DNA of 64,000 nt from Branchiostoma lanceolatum (lineage: Eukaryota; Chordata; Leptocardii; Amphioxiformes; Branchiostomatidae), in the NCBI RefSeq assembly GCF_035083965.1, contig NC_089724.1, positions 3,396,001 through 3,460,000 on the forward strand, in the 5' to 3' direction. The first letter of the stretch is position 1, and the number at the start of each line of letters is the position of its first letter. Shown here piece by piece: positions 19,707 through 30,536 of the stretch. Made by a program: the position numbers and the translations under genes. The notes under the pieces were generated by a model. The model saw only the letters and a list, made by a program, of their open reading frames with translations, was not told the DNA's origin and did no database searches.

Positions 19707-21286
19707 GAAACTGGGGCAGCTTGGGGGGCCAGTAGTCTGAATCTGTCCATCTGAAATCGGGATAGGGCATCAGCTATGCTGTTCTCTTCACTTGCTAATT
19801 GTACTGCTTTTAAGACAAAGTTCTGATCTAAAGACTGGGCTACAGTTGGTCTGACTAATGCCATGATTTCGGGCACTTTAGACTTCATTGAATTGATAAT
19901 GGAGACGACTGATTCGTTGTCACACCAAATTGTCACTCTCTTGTTCTGAAAGTGGGTCCCCCACAAGGCACAGGCTACTCTAATGGGGTAGAGTTCCTGC
20001 CATTCAATGCTTAGCCCCGCCTTTCTGCTGGTGAGTTTATACTGTGCTGGCCATTTTGCCTGAAACCACTGTCCTTTCCAATAACCCCCAAAGCCTTCTG
20101 TCCCCGATGCATCTGTATAGATCTCTACTCTGTCTCGACTCTCCCAGTCTTCCTCCAGGAAGAAAGATTTGCCATTCCACTTTTTTACAAAGGTCTCCCA
20201 TACTGCTAGGTCTTTTCTGAACCCTGACGTCAACTTTATGCGATGCCGAGGTAGTCTAACCCCCCTTGTCAGTGCTATCATGCGTTGCAAGAAAGCTCGG
20301 CCTGCTGGGATGATAGCGCATACCCAATTAAGCACGCCTATCAGAGACTGTAGTTCTCTTAAAGTACATCTAGTTCGTGACCCCCAGTCTACAAAACTAC
20401 TCTTTAGTCGCAGCAGTTTGTCTGAAGGCAAGCGTGCTTCTTGTGCAATTGAGTCTAATTCAATTCCCATAAATACCAAAACTTGTGCAGGTCCTTCTGT
20501 TTTCTCATCTGCTATAGGGACCCCTAAGTCATGGAACACCTGCAAGAGTGTTTGGAGCTCTTGTCTACATTGTTGATCACTGGGCCCTGCTGTCGCCAAT
20601 AGGAAGTCATCTAGTATGTGGATAATCTCTAGTATTTGATAATTGTTCTTTAAGATCCATTCTAACATATCTGAAAACGTGCTAAATATGAAAGGTGCCG
20701 ACCTTAGTCCGAAGGGTAGGCATTTGTCGTAGAAATATTTATTATTCCAACAAATACCAAAGAGCTCATGTTCGTCTTTATGCAGTGGGATCACTCTATA
20801 CGCTGACTTTATATCTGTCTTGGCCATGAAGGCTCCCTTGCCCAGACGTTTCAACATGGCGATTGCATCATCTATAGTTACATATTTCACAGAGAAATCA
20901 GTCTTTGAAATTGAGTCATTGATGCTGTTCCCTTCGGGGTAAGACAAATGATAAATGGTCCTCCAATCACTGCTATGTTTTTTAGGAACCACTCCAATAG
21001 GGTGGTATTGAAAATTTGAAAACGGGGGATGCTCAAAAGGTCCTACCAATCTGCCTTTTTGAAGCTCTTTCCGAATGTTCTCCTCCACACTTTCAGGATT
21101 CATTTTACATGATACAAGGTTGTTAGATACACGGGGGGCTCTAGGCCCTGTGTATCCTGTTGTGAATCCATCTTTGAAACCTTTGGTAATGTAGGAAACT
21201 AACTGTCTATTGGGGTGCATCAATAACTCTTTTACTAATACTTTGATTCTAATTGGAGTCACCAACTTAGTGTTATAATTACACAT
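19673..21286 (-). CDS. Reverse transcriptase / RNase H of the DIRS-order element
   Basis: 537 residues. RT motifs: A at KTDIKSAYR (catalytic Asp about 158), LPFGLRSAP at 190-198, and the active-site box ILDDF at about 224-228, in place of the usual Y-x-D-D. RNase H follows with YTDAS (D392), E431 in the WQELYP segment, CDNESV (D456) and ADALSR (D506), so the acidic tetrad is complete. No protease or integrase domain is present. It overlaps the tyrosine recombinase ORF, which starts within its last codons in another frame. Expected to copy element RNA into DNA. Confidence 0.9.
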   Translation of the reverse strand: MCNYNTKLVTPIRIKVLVKELLMHPNRQLVSYITKGFKDGFTTGYTGPRAPRVSNNLVSCKMNPESVEENIRKELQKGRLVGPFEHPPFSNFQYHPIGVVPKKHSSDWRTIYHLSYPEGNSINDSISKTDFSVKYVTIDDAIAMLKRLGKGAFMAKTDIKSAYRVIPLHKDEHELFGICWNNKYFYDKCLPFGLRSAPFIFSTFSDMLEWILKNNYQILEIIHILDDFLLATAGPSDQQCRQELQTLLQVFHDLGVPIADEKTEGPAQVLVFMGIELDSIAQEARLPSDKLLRLKSSFVDWGSRTRCTLRELQSLIGVLNWVCAIIPAGRAFLQRMIALTRGVRLPRHRIKLTSGFRKDLAVWETFVKKWNGKSFFLEEDWESRDRVEIYTDASGTEGFGGYWKGQWFQAKWPAQYKLTSRKAGLSIEWQELYPIRVACALWGTHFQNKRVTIWCDNESVVSIINSMKSKVPEIMALVRPTVAQSLDQNFVLKAVQLASEENSIADALSRFQMDRFRLLAPQAAPVSCCIPASLMLT

Positions 21287-21333
21287 CTCGGGGTTCGTCG
21301 GTTGTATTTTGGTGGGAGGACCTGTAACAATGA

Positions 21334-22518
21334 TTAATTGCTGTAAGTACCAGTTTTGCCTGTCACTCTAGAAGAGACGCCCCGGCAATTGTGCCTGCCG
21401 TGGCCATTCTCATCACACTGGCTACATCTGTGTTTGAACCAGCAGGGGGCCCTACGGCATCCCCGTGGGGAATTGTAGCCAAAACAGAATCCTGGTTCTG
21501 CCGGGCCTTGTTTTGGCCTGGACATGCTAGAGACAAATTTTGCATTTGCTGCTTTTGCTGGGCACTCTTTCGCCCAGTGGCTGGGCGACTGACAAATAGT
21601 ACAGAGTGCTCTGGGTGGCATTGTAAAACATACCACCCAGAGTTCAACATCAATTTGATCCCACTTTCTGGTGAGGTCTTCTGCTGCCGATTTTCGGAAT
21701 TTTTCATCATACTTTAGCCAAGCTGGGAGTGGGAATTTTGTTGCCGCATCCATTATCAGACATTGATAGCCTACTAATTCTCTAGCTCTGCCTGGCGTGT
21801 TCTCTAGCATCACAAACATCAATACCTGATACGCCTCAATCCACTGTTGCCAGCTGGCAATCTTAGGGGGCCTTTTCTTGCTTAGTGACATGGGGTTGCT
21901 AGGATTGGTGGGGTCGAACACAAGCAACATTTTCCCTCCCTCTGGTTCATGTTCATCTGAACGCAACAAAGTTTCCAGGGCGATGTACTGGTTAGCCCAA
22001 ATCTTCCTTTTTATGTCCCCAGAAACTGTAGGGAGAATGCTGCTTGTGCTCGAGTTACTTGCTACCCCTACCCCAGAAAATTGATTGACTACACCTTTTG
22101 CCATCCATGCTGCTGCCTCTGCTTGACTCAGGCCTGGAGGTTGTGGCTGGCGTTGTAGAAGGCCGTTGTTCCCTTGGCGTTGTTGGCTCTCCCCCTGCTG
22201 TTGCTGCTGGTTGCCCTCCTGGTGCTGGGTATCCACCGGCTGGCGTTGTTGCTGCTGGTTGCCCTCCTGTTGCTGGGTATCAACTGGCTGGCGTTGTTGC
22301 TGCTGGTTTCCCACCTGGTGCTGGGTCTCCACTCGGAGTTGTTGCTGGCTGCCCACCTGTTGTCTCTGCTGTTCCTCTGCAGCCTTGTACTTAGCCACTT
22401 CTTCCCTGAGGCGACGGAGTTCCTCCCTTTCAGTCTCGTCCGGGGGATGATTGTTGCCTGGCGAATGGTTATGTGCTTCCAGGCGCTGAAGGACTCTGTT
22501 CCTTAATGCTCGAGGCAT
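21334..22518 (-). CDS. Gag-like protein of the DIRS-order element
   Basis: 394 residues. An N-terminal charged/coiled region is followed by a Gln-rich block (about 45-125) of imperfect QQQQRQPVDTQ-type repeats and a globular central part. The C terminus holds zinc-finger motifs: a CX2CX4HX4C knuckle (CTICQSPSHWAKEC), a CCCH-like CX8CX4CX3H segment and a second CX2CX4HX4C knuckle (CSQCDENGHGRHNC). Knuckles of this type bind element RNA in retrotransposon Gag proteins. The Gln-rich repeat also makes long antisense Leu/Cys-rich frames, which are shadows. Confidence 0.8.
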   Translation of the reverse strand: MPRALRNRVLQRLEAHNHSPGNNHPPDETEREELRRLREEVAKYKAAEEQQRQQVGSQQQLRVETQHQVGNQQQQRQPVDTQQQEGNQQQQRQPVDTQHQEGNQQQQQGESQQRQGNNGLLQRQPQPPGLSQAEAAAWMAKGVVNQFSGVGVASNSSTSSILPTVSGDIKRKIWANQYIALETLLRSDEHEPEGGKMLLVFDPTNPSNPMSLSKKRPPKIASWQQWIEAYQVLMFVMLENTPGRARELVGYQCLIMDAATKFPLPAWLKYDEKFRKSAAEDLTRKWDQIDVELWVVCFTMPPRALCTICQSPSHWAKECPAKAANAKFVSSMSRPKQGPAEPGFCFGYNSPRGCRRAPCWFKHRCSQCDENGHGRHNCRGVSSRVTGKTGTYSN

Positions 22519-22884
22519 CTTCAGTTATCCACTTCTATTCTTGACGGAGTGGGAAATCTCTGACCACTGATCCTGTCACTGTGTTGGGAGTCTGGACAAG
22601 TGACTTCCTTTTACTCTTCTTCAACTTATATTCCCTAACATCCTGGAGGCATACCTCCCTTGACAATACTGGATTGCCCCATTCTCTGAGTCACATCCTG
22701 CTATCCTCATCTTTCCATATTCCTTGTACTTTCTCAGAACTTAACTCCTGAGCTTGACTCACTGACCACTTCCTGCCGGACATAGGGACATCCCAACACA
22801 GCTTGACCTCTTACACTTTCACTAGCGCACTGGGTTTTAGATCATTAACTCCGCTTAATAACAGAAAAGTTAATAAGCTTCTAA

Positions 22885-22912
22885 AAGGGGCCCTACCGGG
22901 TAGTTCACGGGC

Positions 22913-22989
<77 letters not shown>

Positions 22990-23245
22990 ACTTTCGGGCG
23001 TTACGTGTTCGTGTGAACGTGACCCCGTGGGGCACCCTGCGGCTACCGGGCTATTTTTCGAAGTTTTCAACACGGAGTTAAAATCAACGCGGGACCCAAT
23101 AAAAAATAGACACCGTGAGCTAATCGTGAGAACACCGAAAGATACCCTTCTGGTGTCCGGCAGTCCACCGGGACAAATTTGTGGCTTCGGGGCCCGGCCG
23201 GGACTACACTCCGTTCGGGCACCGGTGCTGTTGTGCCGTAGCATC
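22885..23245. repeat. Repeat containing a long (TG)n microsatellite
   Basis: GGGGCCCTACCGGGTAGTTC, then (TG)n at about 22914-22988, then CACTTTCGGGCG and a GGGGCACCCTGCGGCTACCG block. The same flanks without the microsatellite lie at 43258-43400, so the TG tract expanded inside this copy. Confidence 0.7.
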
Positions 23246-23392
23246 ACAGAGGTTCAGCAGTAGGCAGGGCGTCAAGTGCTAGGCACGGACTGTCTCTAAG
23301 CAGATATTAGGAGTCAAGATCGTGACTTAATGTTTCTGACTTAGGGAAAAAAAGACGTGGTGTTGCAGTTGTTCCAATTCTGTTCATTAAAT

Positions 23393-23571
23393 CCTAGGAT
23401 TCATATTTCTAAACTGGGGCCCGGTCGGGCTGTTTGCGGGAACGAAAAAGTAAATAAGAAATATACATAACCGTTTGTTTCACGTTTTGTGGCTTGTGAT
23501 GTCTTTTATCTAATACTTTTCGTTCCCGCAAACTGTCCGGCCGGGCCCCGGTTTGGAAATGTGAATCCTGG
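23393..23571. mobile_element. Foldback element with about 60-bp inverted arms
   Basis: The left arm reads CCTAGGATTC, AAACTGGGGCCCGG, then GTTTGCGGGAACGAAAA; the right arm is its inverted copy with few mismatches around a central AT-rich loop. It could form a long hairpin. No target duplication was resolved. Confidence 0.7.
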
Positions 23572-23904
23572 CATAATCTTGAAGTAGCCTTCGAGCCTTC
23601 TTACAAGGTGACCTTCAGCAAAGGAAAAAACAACATGCGCACTAGAAGGAAGTCCCGTACAGCGAAGGATTTTACACACCACAATATCCTCATCTCACGG
23701 GCAGGCCGCTTCAATTTTTTTAACTTAGATGGTCTGTACACCAGCTGTATGCTTCAATGCCATTATTGCTTTCTTTTGTTCTCACGTCATTGAGTTATTT
23801 GTTATGATTACCGTGTTGCTGATCTTATTTTTGTATAAAATAGGAGAGGGCCACGTTAAGCAATCACTGCTTATAGCCCAACCCTGTCAGTCTCAAAGCA
23901 TATG

Positions 23905-24120
23905 TAAATAAATGCAATAAAATGCAATAAAATAAAATGCAATAAAATGCAATAAAATAATATGCAATGAAATAAAATGCAATAAAATAAAATGAAATGA
24001 AATAAAATAAAATAAAACAAACTAAAATAAAATAAAATAAAATGAAATGAAATGAAATGAAATGAAAGAAAGTAAAAGAAATAAAATAAAATGAAATGAA
24101 ATGAAGTGAAATGAAATATG
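23905..24120. repeat. Simple repeat, (AATGCAATAAA)n / (AAATA)n
   Basis: About 215 bp of ATGCAATAAAA and AAATGAAATA units. The Phe/Tyr-rich minus-strand ORF across it is an artefact. Confidence 0.9.
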
Positions 24121-26578
24121 AAATGTAAAAGAATAAAGATAAGATCATCCTCATCTTAGAAGCCCGCCTACGCGTTGCCTGATATCCGGAAAGACGTGCG
24201 TGATCACGGTAATCCCAGATTGATTCCCTAGAGCTCACCCCGGCAGCTAGCTGCCTTCATGGCAGTTTTAGGTTTTGCGTCGCGCCTATCATAAAATAAT
24301 ACCCTGGGCGCCATATTAAAGAATATGCCAATTTTGTAGTTTAGGTTAAGTAGAAGACGAAGTACATTTTACTGTAGACTGTATGATAGTGATAGGATCA
24401 TTCATTTCGGTTATGTGTTAAGTAAATTCCCCCTGTTCAGATATTAGTAAAGAGAATTCCTAACAGCCTTCGATTAACCAACTCTAACTAATCATACAGC
24501 CTCCTACATTCATGCAATCACCAAGAAGCGAGGGGAAGCCGACAGTATTAGCGCATACAGGACGTTTATATGCACATAAATATGTATATTTATATATTAT
24601 ATGCTTAGCCCAGTGGGGCAAAAATGTGCAATAAAGGTCTTCATTCATTCAATGATCCCAAAACTCGCTCCTCTGTGATTAAGGGGGTCTGGAAGCTCCG
24701 GTAAACTAAATGAAATGGCATCCAGGCTATCAAAATACCACGGACGCCTGTAAAATCATTTTCTATATTCTAAAGGGTAATTCATGCATCGTATACTAAA
24801 GTATCATGCTAGTTCCCCTTTAGTTGAATGCCGCGTCAGTGTCAAACCGTTTTACGTTATGGGACGATGGAGGCTGGTAACATGATCATCTGTCCACAAA
24901 TTACTTCCACTTGTCGATCGTGCAGCGCAGAGGGATTCCTGTATGTAGACGACCGGTAGCACTCTCAGTAATAACAGCAATCTCTAATTTTCTTGAACAA
25001 CATTTTCTTTGCATTTGAAGAAACGGCGGCGGCCCTGAATAGCAGATTTGGGGCTGGGACTGGAGTCATTATCAGGAATGAACTGCAAGTAAATTGAAAT
25101 ACATAACCACTAAAAATCATATACTTTGTACATACTGTATATGTACAAAGCATATTCAAAATAAGGGACAGTGCATCGTGGTGATTCAGTCACGAAGAAA
25201 TGGCGTGTTTTTCTGATTAATTTTGCATGTATCTACATGTAGGTAGATTTCCTCACGCAATATTTCTTATCTACGTGGGACCACTGACATCTATTCGTAC
25301 AGCAAATTGAAAACTTCAAGACAAGTAAAAGAGGCTAGGCATCTCATACATGTACCTGTATGTATACGGAAAATGTGTCAGAAAATTTAGATCATACTTA
25401 TAACATATGTACTAGTATTACATTGTTTACAACCTACGGCTAATTTTTCTTGAGATATTCTGCTTTTAATTTTCGGTATTTTCGTGACGTCATATTTCAT
25501 CTCTACGTGTATCATCACAACCACATCTGCCCCGTCATGGCGCCAAACGACCAGCATAAATCCTACCTGTAGGTCAAAGGTCATCCGTGACAGCACCATC
25601 CGTCTAACTAACCCTCACACAAAACACGCCGCCGGGTTGCGTGATACAAAACACGTCACTGGTCATCCCCGCACGGCGCTCTGGGGCTCTGGAACAAGGT
25701 ACGGCTCTTCTTTTTAATTCAATAATTACCCCTAAATACTACTATCCCTTCCTATGACATACGTGTGTATGTCTATACCATTAAGGTAGAACATGTATAT
25801 GCTGTACATAAAGGTATTGATATGTATATATATCTGACGGTTGAATATTGAAGGATAGCGTGTTTTGGAATTTGCCGGAGCCGCCGTGGGTTTTGAGGGT
25901 TTGAGGTGAAGTCAGGAATGATTAGGGTTATTGATTTTTTACAAATGGACGCGGAGGACCGCTCTTCAGGAAAAGGGTGGTTTGGTATGACGTGTTTGCG
26001 TCAGGTATTAAGGGTGGGGCGGACGGTAGGGGGGGGGGGGATTTTGAAGTACGCGACGTTTTTCGTGAATGATTTTCTGATTTTATTCAATATACAGTCC
26101 CACAAAAGGTAGTGGATGCTCCCTGAAACGTCTGACCGTTTCCAAGTGTTATCCAGTTGCTTGAGCAATAGCTACCTTTTGCGTATCATATTACCTGGAT
26201 GTCTAACATGCATCAACGGTCCTATTATCAACGGCTTGCATTTCTTTTAGTGTATATACACAAATAAAGGAACTACATGTATAAACTCCAACACTGCAAA
26301 TGTGTTAATATTATGATGTGGGTTTCTGCACAAATTGCTCCTCTGGTTTTCCAAGATAAGGTAAATTGCTAGTTCTGCGCTGTCACAAATAGACACACAA
26401 GGCAATGCCTGACCACTGGGGTACTCAACAGACCTGGTAATGTTTGTGTACTCATGGTCATTTCGAAGTCCATTACCGCGCGGGTTATGTAAACTCGTTT
26501 ATCGAAGAGAAACAGCCGTGCTTTTCTGCTACCTTAAACGGACCCCTGGAGAGATGAGCTGCCTTCTTCTAATGGCGG
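24121..26578. other. Non-coding stretch, no gene recognised
   Basis: No exon series seen. 25480-25720 is GC-richer and contains a CRE-like TGACGTCAT and the DR1 motif annotated separately. A G10 run is at about 26030. Confidence 0.4.
25571..25583 (+). promoter_or_regulatory. Perfect DR1 nuclear-receptor half-site pair
   Basis: AGGTCAAAGGTCA: two AGGTCA half-sites with a one-base spacer, the preferred element of HNF4, RXR homodimers and COUP-TF. Regulatory use is inference. Confidence 0.4.
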
Positions 26579-26582
26579 TATT

Positions 26583-26734
26583 CACGAGGGAATAGACCGA
26601 ACTCGTCGAACACCATATCGAACGTATAGAAACCCCTGTTTTATTTCGCTGTTTTTGACGGGGGCGTTCGAAATAGAGCAGGGGGTTCTATATGTTCGAT
26701 ATGGTGTTCGATGGGTTCGGTCTATTCCCTCGTG
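26583..26734. mobile_element. Foldback MITE, 152 bp, with TATT flanks
   Basis: Arms beginning CACGAGGGAATAGACCGAAC face each other and extend about 65 bp inward (TCGAACACCATATCGAAC, then AGAACCCC-type sequence). TATT occurs immediately outside both ends. Confidence 0.75.
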
Positions 26735-26738
26735 TATT

Positions 26739-28873
26739 TCGATTGTTTCGGGATCGGTCTATTATCTGTTACTGCAAACGAGCATTACGTAGCATTTTGT
26801 CTGAGCATGTAGAGTCAGCATTGCTAACTGTCGCGCTCGTGTAATTTGGTGTGATTACATTGAGGTAAATTACTGTTAGCTCTACCCTTAAAGTGTGTAA
26901 TTTTTTCTGTGTGAGTATACAACGTGACACTTAAGCAAACGAAAATGATACACCCTCTTCCGTCAGTGAACGCGAGGAGAAAATTAGATAGTGCTCTAAC
27001 ACTTTCGACAGTTTCTACTCAAAGGAAAAGAAGTCGACAAGGTAAGAAGTGTGTACTATTCCCTATAATGGATAACATTATAAGATGATGTTATTATTTG
27101 TCAAATTGTTACCACACCTTTATATTTCCTTCATACTATACACCTTTTAAAGGCAAGTGTAACACGATACGCAGCAGTGGATAATTCTACCCACCCATAC
27201 ATAGTTGATTAGCTGTGTGCCCTCGCGGTACTGGCGGTGAGAGACGAAACAAAGCCGCCGCCCAGGTGTAGAGAACAGGTAACCACAGGGGACCGCACAT
27301 CTCCTGTATGTAGGTCACCACCTTACTGCTAACCAGTCTGTACGCAGCCAGTCTCCGCCCTCGCTTAGTTAGTCTCTACTAACCACGCCGGCTACAGGGA
27401 GAATAATTGGCCTAGGCTGCGTGTTTGGCCGCGCCATAAGGTAACATTCTTGACTTTCTTGACAATTAATTACCTTCGTCAAGATGGTTAAGTTTTTGGT
27501 ATCGTTTGGATGTATGTACGAATGTGGTTTAGCAGCATAACTCAAGAAGCTATGGATGGATTGTCATGAGACTTTGTATGTGGTTAGATCATGTCCTATC
27601 GAAGAAATTGTTAGATTTGGGGCCCCCTAGTTTACCATATGTTTGCCAAATTATTTTTTTCAACCTTTATTTAACTTTGAAAGCATACAATATAAACTCT
27701 TCGGTCGAGGCCGTTTTTTAATAGTTCAAGGGAGGAGGTCAGGGGTCCTTTTAACAAACCATCGGAAAATATTGCAAAACAATTTTACAAACATTTTCCA
27801 ACATGTTTTCAGTTTTACCTATTGTTCTGGGAAAAAGTCATTTTATCGTTCGACTTTTTCGGTGTATTCCCTGGTGAATACAGCTATTATGATATTACTG
27901 CTATTGTTTTGGTAGTTGATTTTATTGCTGTTTTTTGTATGAGGTCGTTTTTTTGGCGCCGCTGAACAAAAAGAAAGGAGCAAAATAGATAAAGCAAAAA
28001 GCAATATCTCAACGCTACACAAGGCATGCTTTCGAGGCTAGGCATCTCGCGTGCGATGATCACGTGGTTAATGTTGGCAACCACACAAATATTTAGGGCA
28101 CAGAAATTGTACGCTTAATATGTTAAGACCGAGGGATCTATCGATAATGTAATTCTAGCCCGCGAGGACATAGCGTATGAGAAAAATTAATTTGCTCGCC
28201 GCCCTCTGTGACGCTAAGACAAGCTAAGCTTGCCCCAGCAAAACCCTCATAATGAGATTAAAATGAGGAAAGGTGCGAGTGGGAGGCCTTGAATATGCAG
28301 GGAGAAGGGCGATAATTGCTGTAGTTTCACCGCCCACAGCTCCTCCTGCTACTTTACATTTCTTTGTGGTTCTTTCACACACCCTTGGGCCGTCCCCTGT
28401 TGAACACTCCATCCAAACAAAGATGCCAAAAAAGTCAAGATGAGTCGATTGAATTATAGGAGATACGAGTCTGTTCTGTAATAATTTCTTCTGCACTTTC
28501 CAGCATTGTTTTTCGTTTATGTAATGATTAAAGGAAAAAGACAGGTGATTGCCAAGCGTTGTCACCATGTTTAGGTTGAATTGTGAAAAACCATTAACTC
28601 CTGCATGGTATTGTCCTAAACAAAGGAACAAGAACAATATTGGCCTTTCAGAGACCTCCCTGGTGTGAACAAGGTGATAACACAATGTTTAGATCAAGGA
28701 GGTTATATAACCTTGGTCAGATACTCTCAGACAGGGTTATAGTTTATATAGCGAAGATGTTTCCTCTTGTTGTGTCCATGCGGGTTATATTGGTCATTTT
28801 CACTTACTTTGCTTTACCGCAAAGATGCAACATAATTACGCATTCTAAAGATACCCACCACGTCAGGGATAGC
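26739..28873. other. Non-coding stretch, no gene recognised
   Basis: Unique-looking DNA. 27180-27420 is GC-richer with CCCAGGTGTAG and GGTAACCACAG words. 27535-27605 is a reverse-oriented fragment of repeat family B (CATAACTCAAGAAGC). Confidence 0.35.
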
Positions 28874-29008
28874 TATTCTCCAAGCAGAGGTTTCGATCCA
28901 GTTGGGTAGTTTTGTCCGGGATTTTTTACGTCCCTTCATAAGGGAGAGGGACTTAGAAAATCTCGGACAAAACTACCCCACTCGATCGAAACCTCTGCTT
29001 GGAGAAGA
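28874..29008. mobile_element. Foldback MITE, family C copy 2, 9-bp target duplication
   Basis: Termini TATTCTCCAAGCAGAGGTTT and its inverse match 17453-17568, while the interior differs. Flanks AGGGATAGC (28865-28873) and AGGGCTAGC (29009-29017) are a 9-bp duplication with one mismatch. Confidence 0.8.
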
Positions 29009-29154
29009 AGGGCTAGCGTACAGAACAAGCCTGTACAACCCAAAAATTTTCAGGTGCAGCGGGTCAAGGGCCAAGTAATATGACTGAATATACGACAATC
29101 AGGTCAACAAACAGGATTCAGAATAGCCACTTTATGTGCTAGTATCGGTGTGTA

Positions 29155-29742
29155 TTAGCCAGGATACCACACCTACGGCGCTGGGAGTGACCCTGCCCGC
29201 CCAGAGAGCTTAGCCCGCTCAGCGCATTGGTTTACGGCCTTGGAAACTACGGTGGCTGCGAAACTCTATATGGCAGCTAAGAAGACAATCTGACAGAAAC
29301 GGCTCAAATATAGCAGACTGGGCCCGATAAAACACACCTAAGCCGACCCTTAGAAACTGGTGACCAGGCTAGCGTGTATTGACAAAGCAAAAACAGAGAG
29401 TATAAATTCCAAATCTACCATCATGATCATGTAATATTGTTAATAAGTTTAAAAGTGAAATAAAGGCTCCCAATTGAAATATAGTGGAAATGCCCCAATC
29501 AGAATCACATGGAAATGATATAATAGTATTCTATTTCTTCAACCTATACGGCCCAGGGAATGTGGATGCATGAAGCATTTTTGCCAGACAGCTGAATACA
29601 CATCAGATGACTTTCGCAGCCACCGTAGTTTTCAAGGCCGTAAACCAATACCCCGAGCGGGCTAAGCTCTCTGGGCGGGCGGGGTCACTCCCAGCCCCGT
29701 AACAATATCGGGGAGCCGCCGATGGTATGGTTTCCAGGCTAA
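29155..29742. mobile_element. TIR element with about 110-bp arms
   Basis: The left arm has TTAGCCAGGATACCA, GGGAGTGACCCTGCCCGCCC, AGAGAGCTTAGCCCGCTC and GGTTTACGGCCTTGGAAAC; the right arm is its inverse. The roughly 360-bp centre has no ORF. It is a non-autonomous DNA element; superfamily unresolved. Confidence 0.75.
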
Positions 29743-29942
29743 CCTTAGCCAGGTAACCAAACGACCTGTTAACACTGTGTGCGCCTGGGGAATTTTATAC
29801 TGGCATCAAGTCTATTGGCGTTTTTATAATCCGCGGGCTATCTTAATCCAACTTGAGGTTTGTTTTGGGCAGATGGAGCATTTTTTTTCACCTGAGTAAT
29901 TACTCACGTGGTTCTTTTACGAAAATAAAGGGGTATGCCTAA

Positions 29943-30536
29943 ACACCTCACACGACTTCACCCGACCTCATCCGAGTCTAAAATGCTGTGTATACGGGGT
30001 AGGGACATTATTTGACGTTCTGGATATGTTAGATATGCAATCATAAATGCAAAACAAGCAGCAAACTCTAAGTATTTACCAGTTTTTATAAGTAAAGGGA
30101 GGTCAAGACGGCCGGCGCAATGAATACACACTACGTGCGTGTATTCGAGGCTGAAAAACACGTTGTGTACAGTTATTGTGTACAGATACTGTGTACAGTA
30201 ATTGTGTACAGTTATTATGAGTGGTTTGTGATGGAATTGTAATTAGTACCCACCGTCTTATCGTCCTGTCGGACAAAAATAAATAAAAAAGGTATGAAGA
30301 ACTTCCCCATCACACAGTAGACCCCAACAGTGGCATGATCCAATATGGCGGCCAGAAATCTTCTATCTTGGAAACGAGCGGAGTAACTTATAAAAACTGG
30401 TAAATGCTTAGAGTTTGCTGCTTGTTTTGCATTCATAATTGCATATTCAACGTATCCAAAACGTCAAACAATGCCCCTACCCCGTATACACTGCATTTTA
30501 GACTCGGATGAGGTCGGGTGAGGTCGGGTGAGGTAG
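29943..30536. mobile_element. TIR element with about 145-bp arms
   Basis: The arms carry CCCGACCTCATCCGAGTCTA, a GGGGTAGGG(G)CATT block, GCAAAACAAGCAGCAAACTCTAAG and TTTACCAGTTTTTATAAGT inverted on the other side. Short tandem TGTACAGTTATTG repeats occupy the loop. No transposase is present. Confidence 0.75.

Larger units (their letters stand above)
18550..22800 (-). mobile_element. DIRS-order tyrosine-recombinase retrotransposon with intact ORFs
   Basis: Three long minus-strand ORFs lie in the order Gag (21334-22518), RT/RNase H (19673-21286) and tyrosine recombinase (18699-19706), the last two overlapping by 34 nt. RT plus a tyrosine recombinase and no DDE integrase or LTR defines the DIRS order. 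No methyltransferase-like ORF is seen, which points towards a Ngaro-like rather than a DIRS1-like subgroup. The absence of frameshifts suggests recent insertion. I could not place the terminal (split direct or inverted) repeats, so the outer limits are approximate. Confidence 0.85.

Noticed and set aside
22098..22506. Leu/Cys-rich plus-strand ORFs opposite Gag
   Set aside because: Shadows of the Gln-rich repeats on the minus strand.
22811..23263. Cys/Val and His/Thr repeat ORFs
   Set aside because: Translation of (TG)n in several frames.
23864..24238. Phe/Tyr-rich ORF resembling a membrane protein
   Set aside because: Product of an A/T-rich simple repeat, not a gene.
28224..28685. 153-codon minus-strand ORF
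   Set aside because: No recognisable motif or splice partners.
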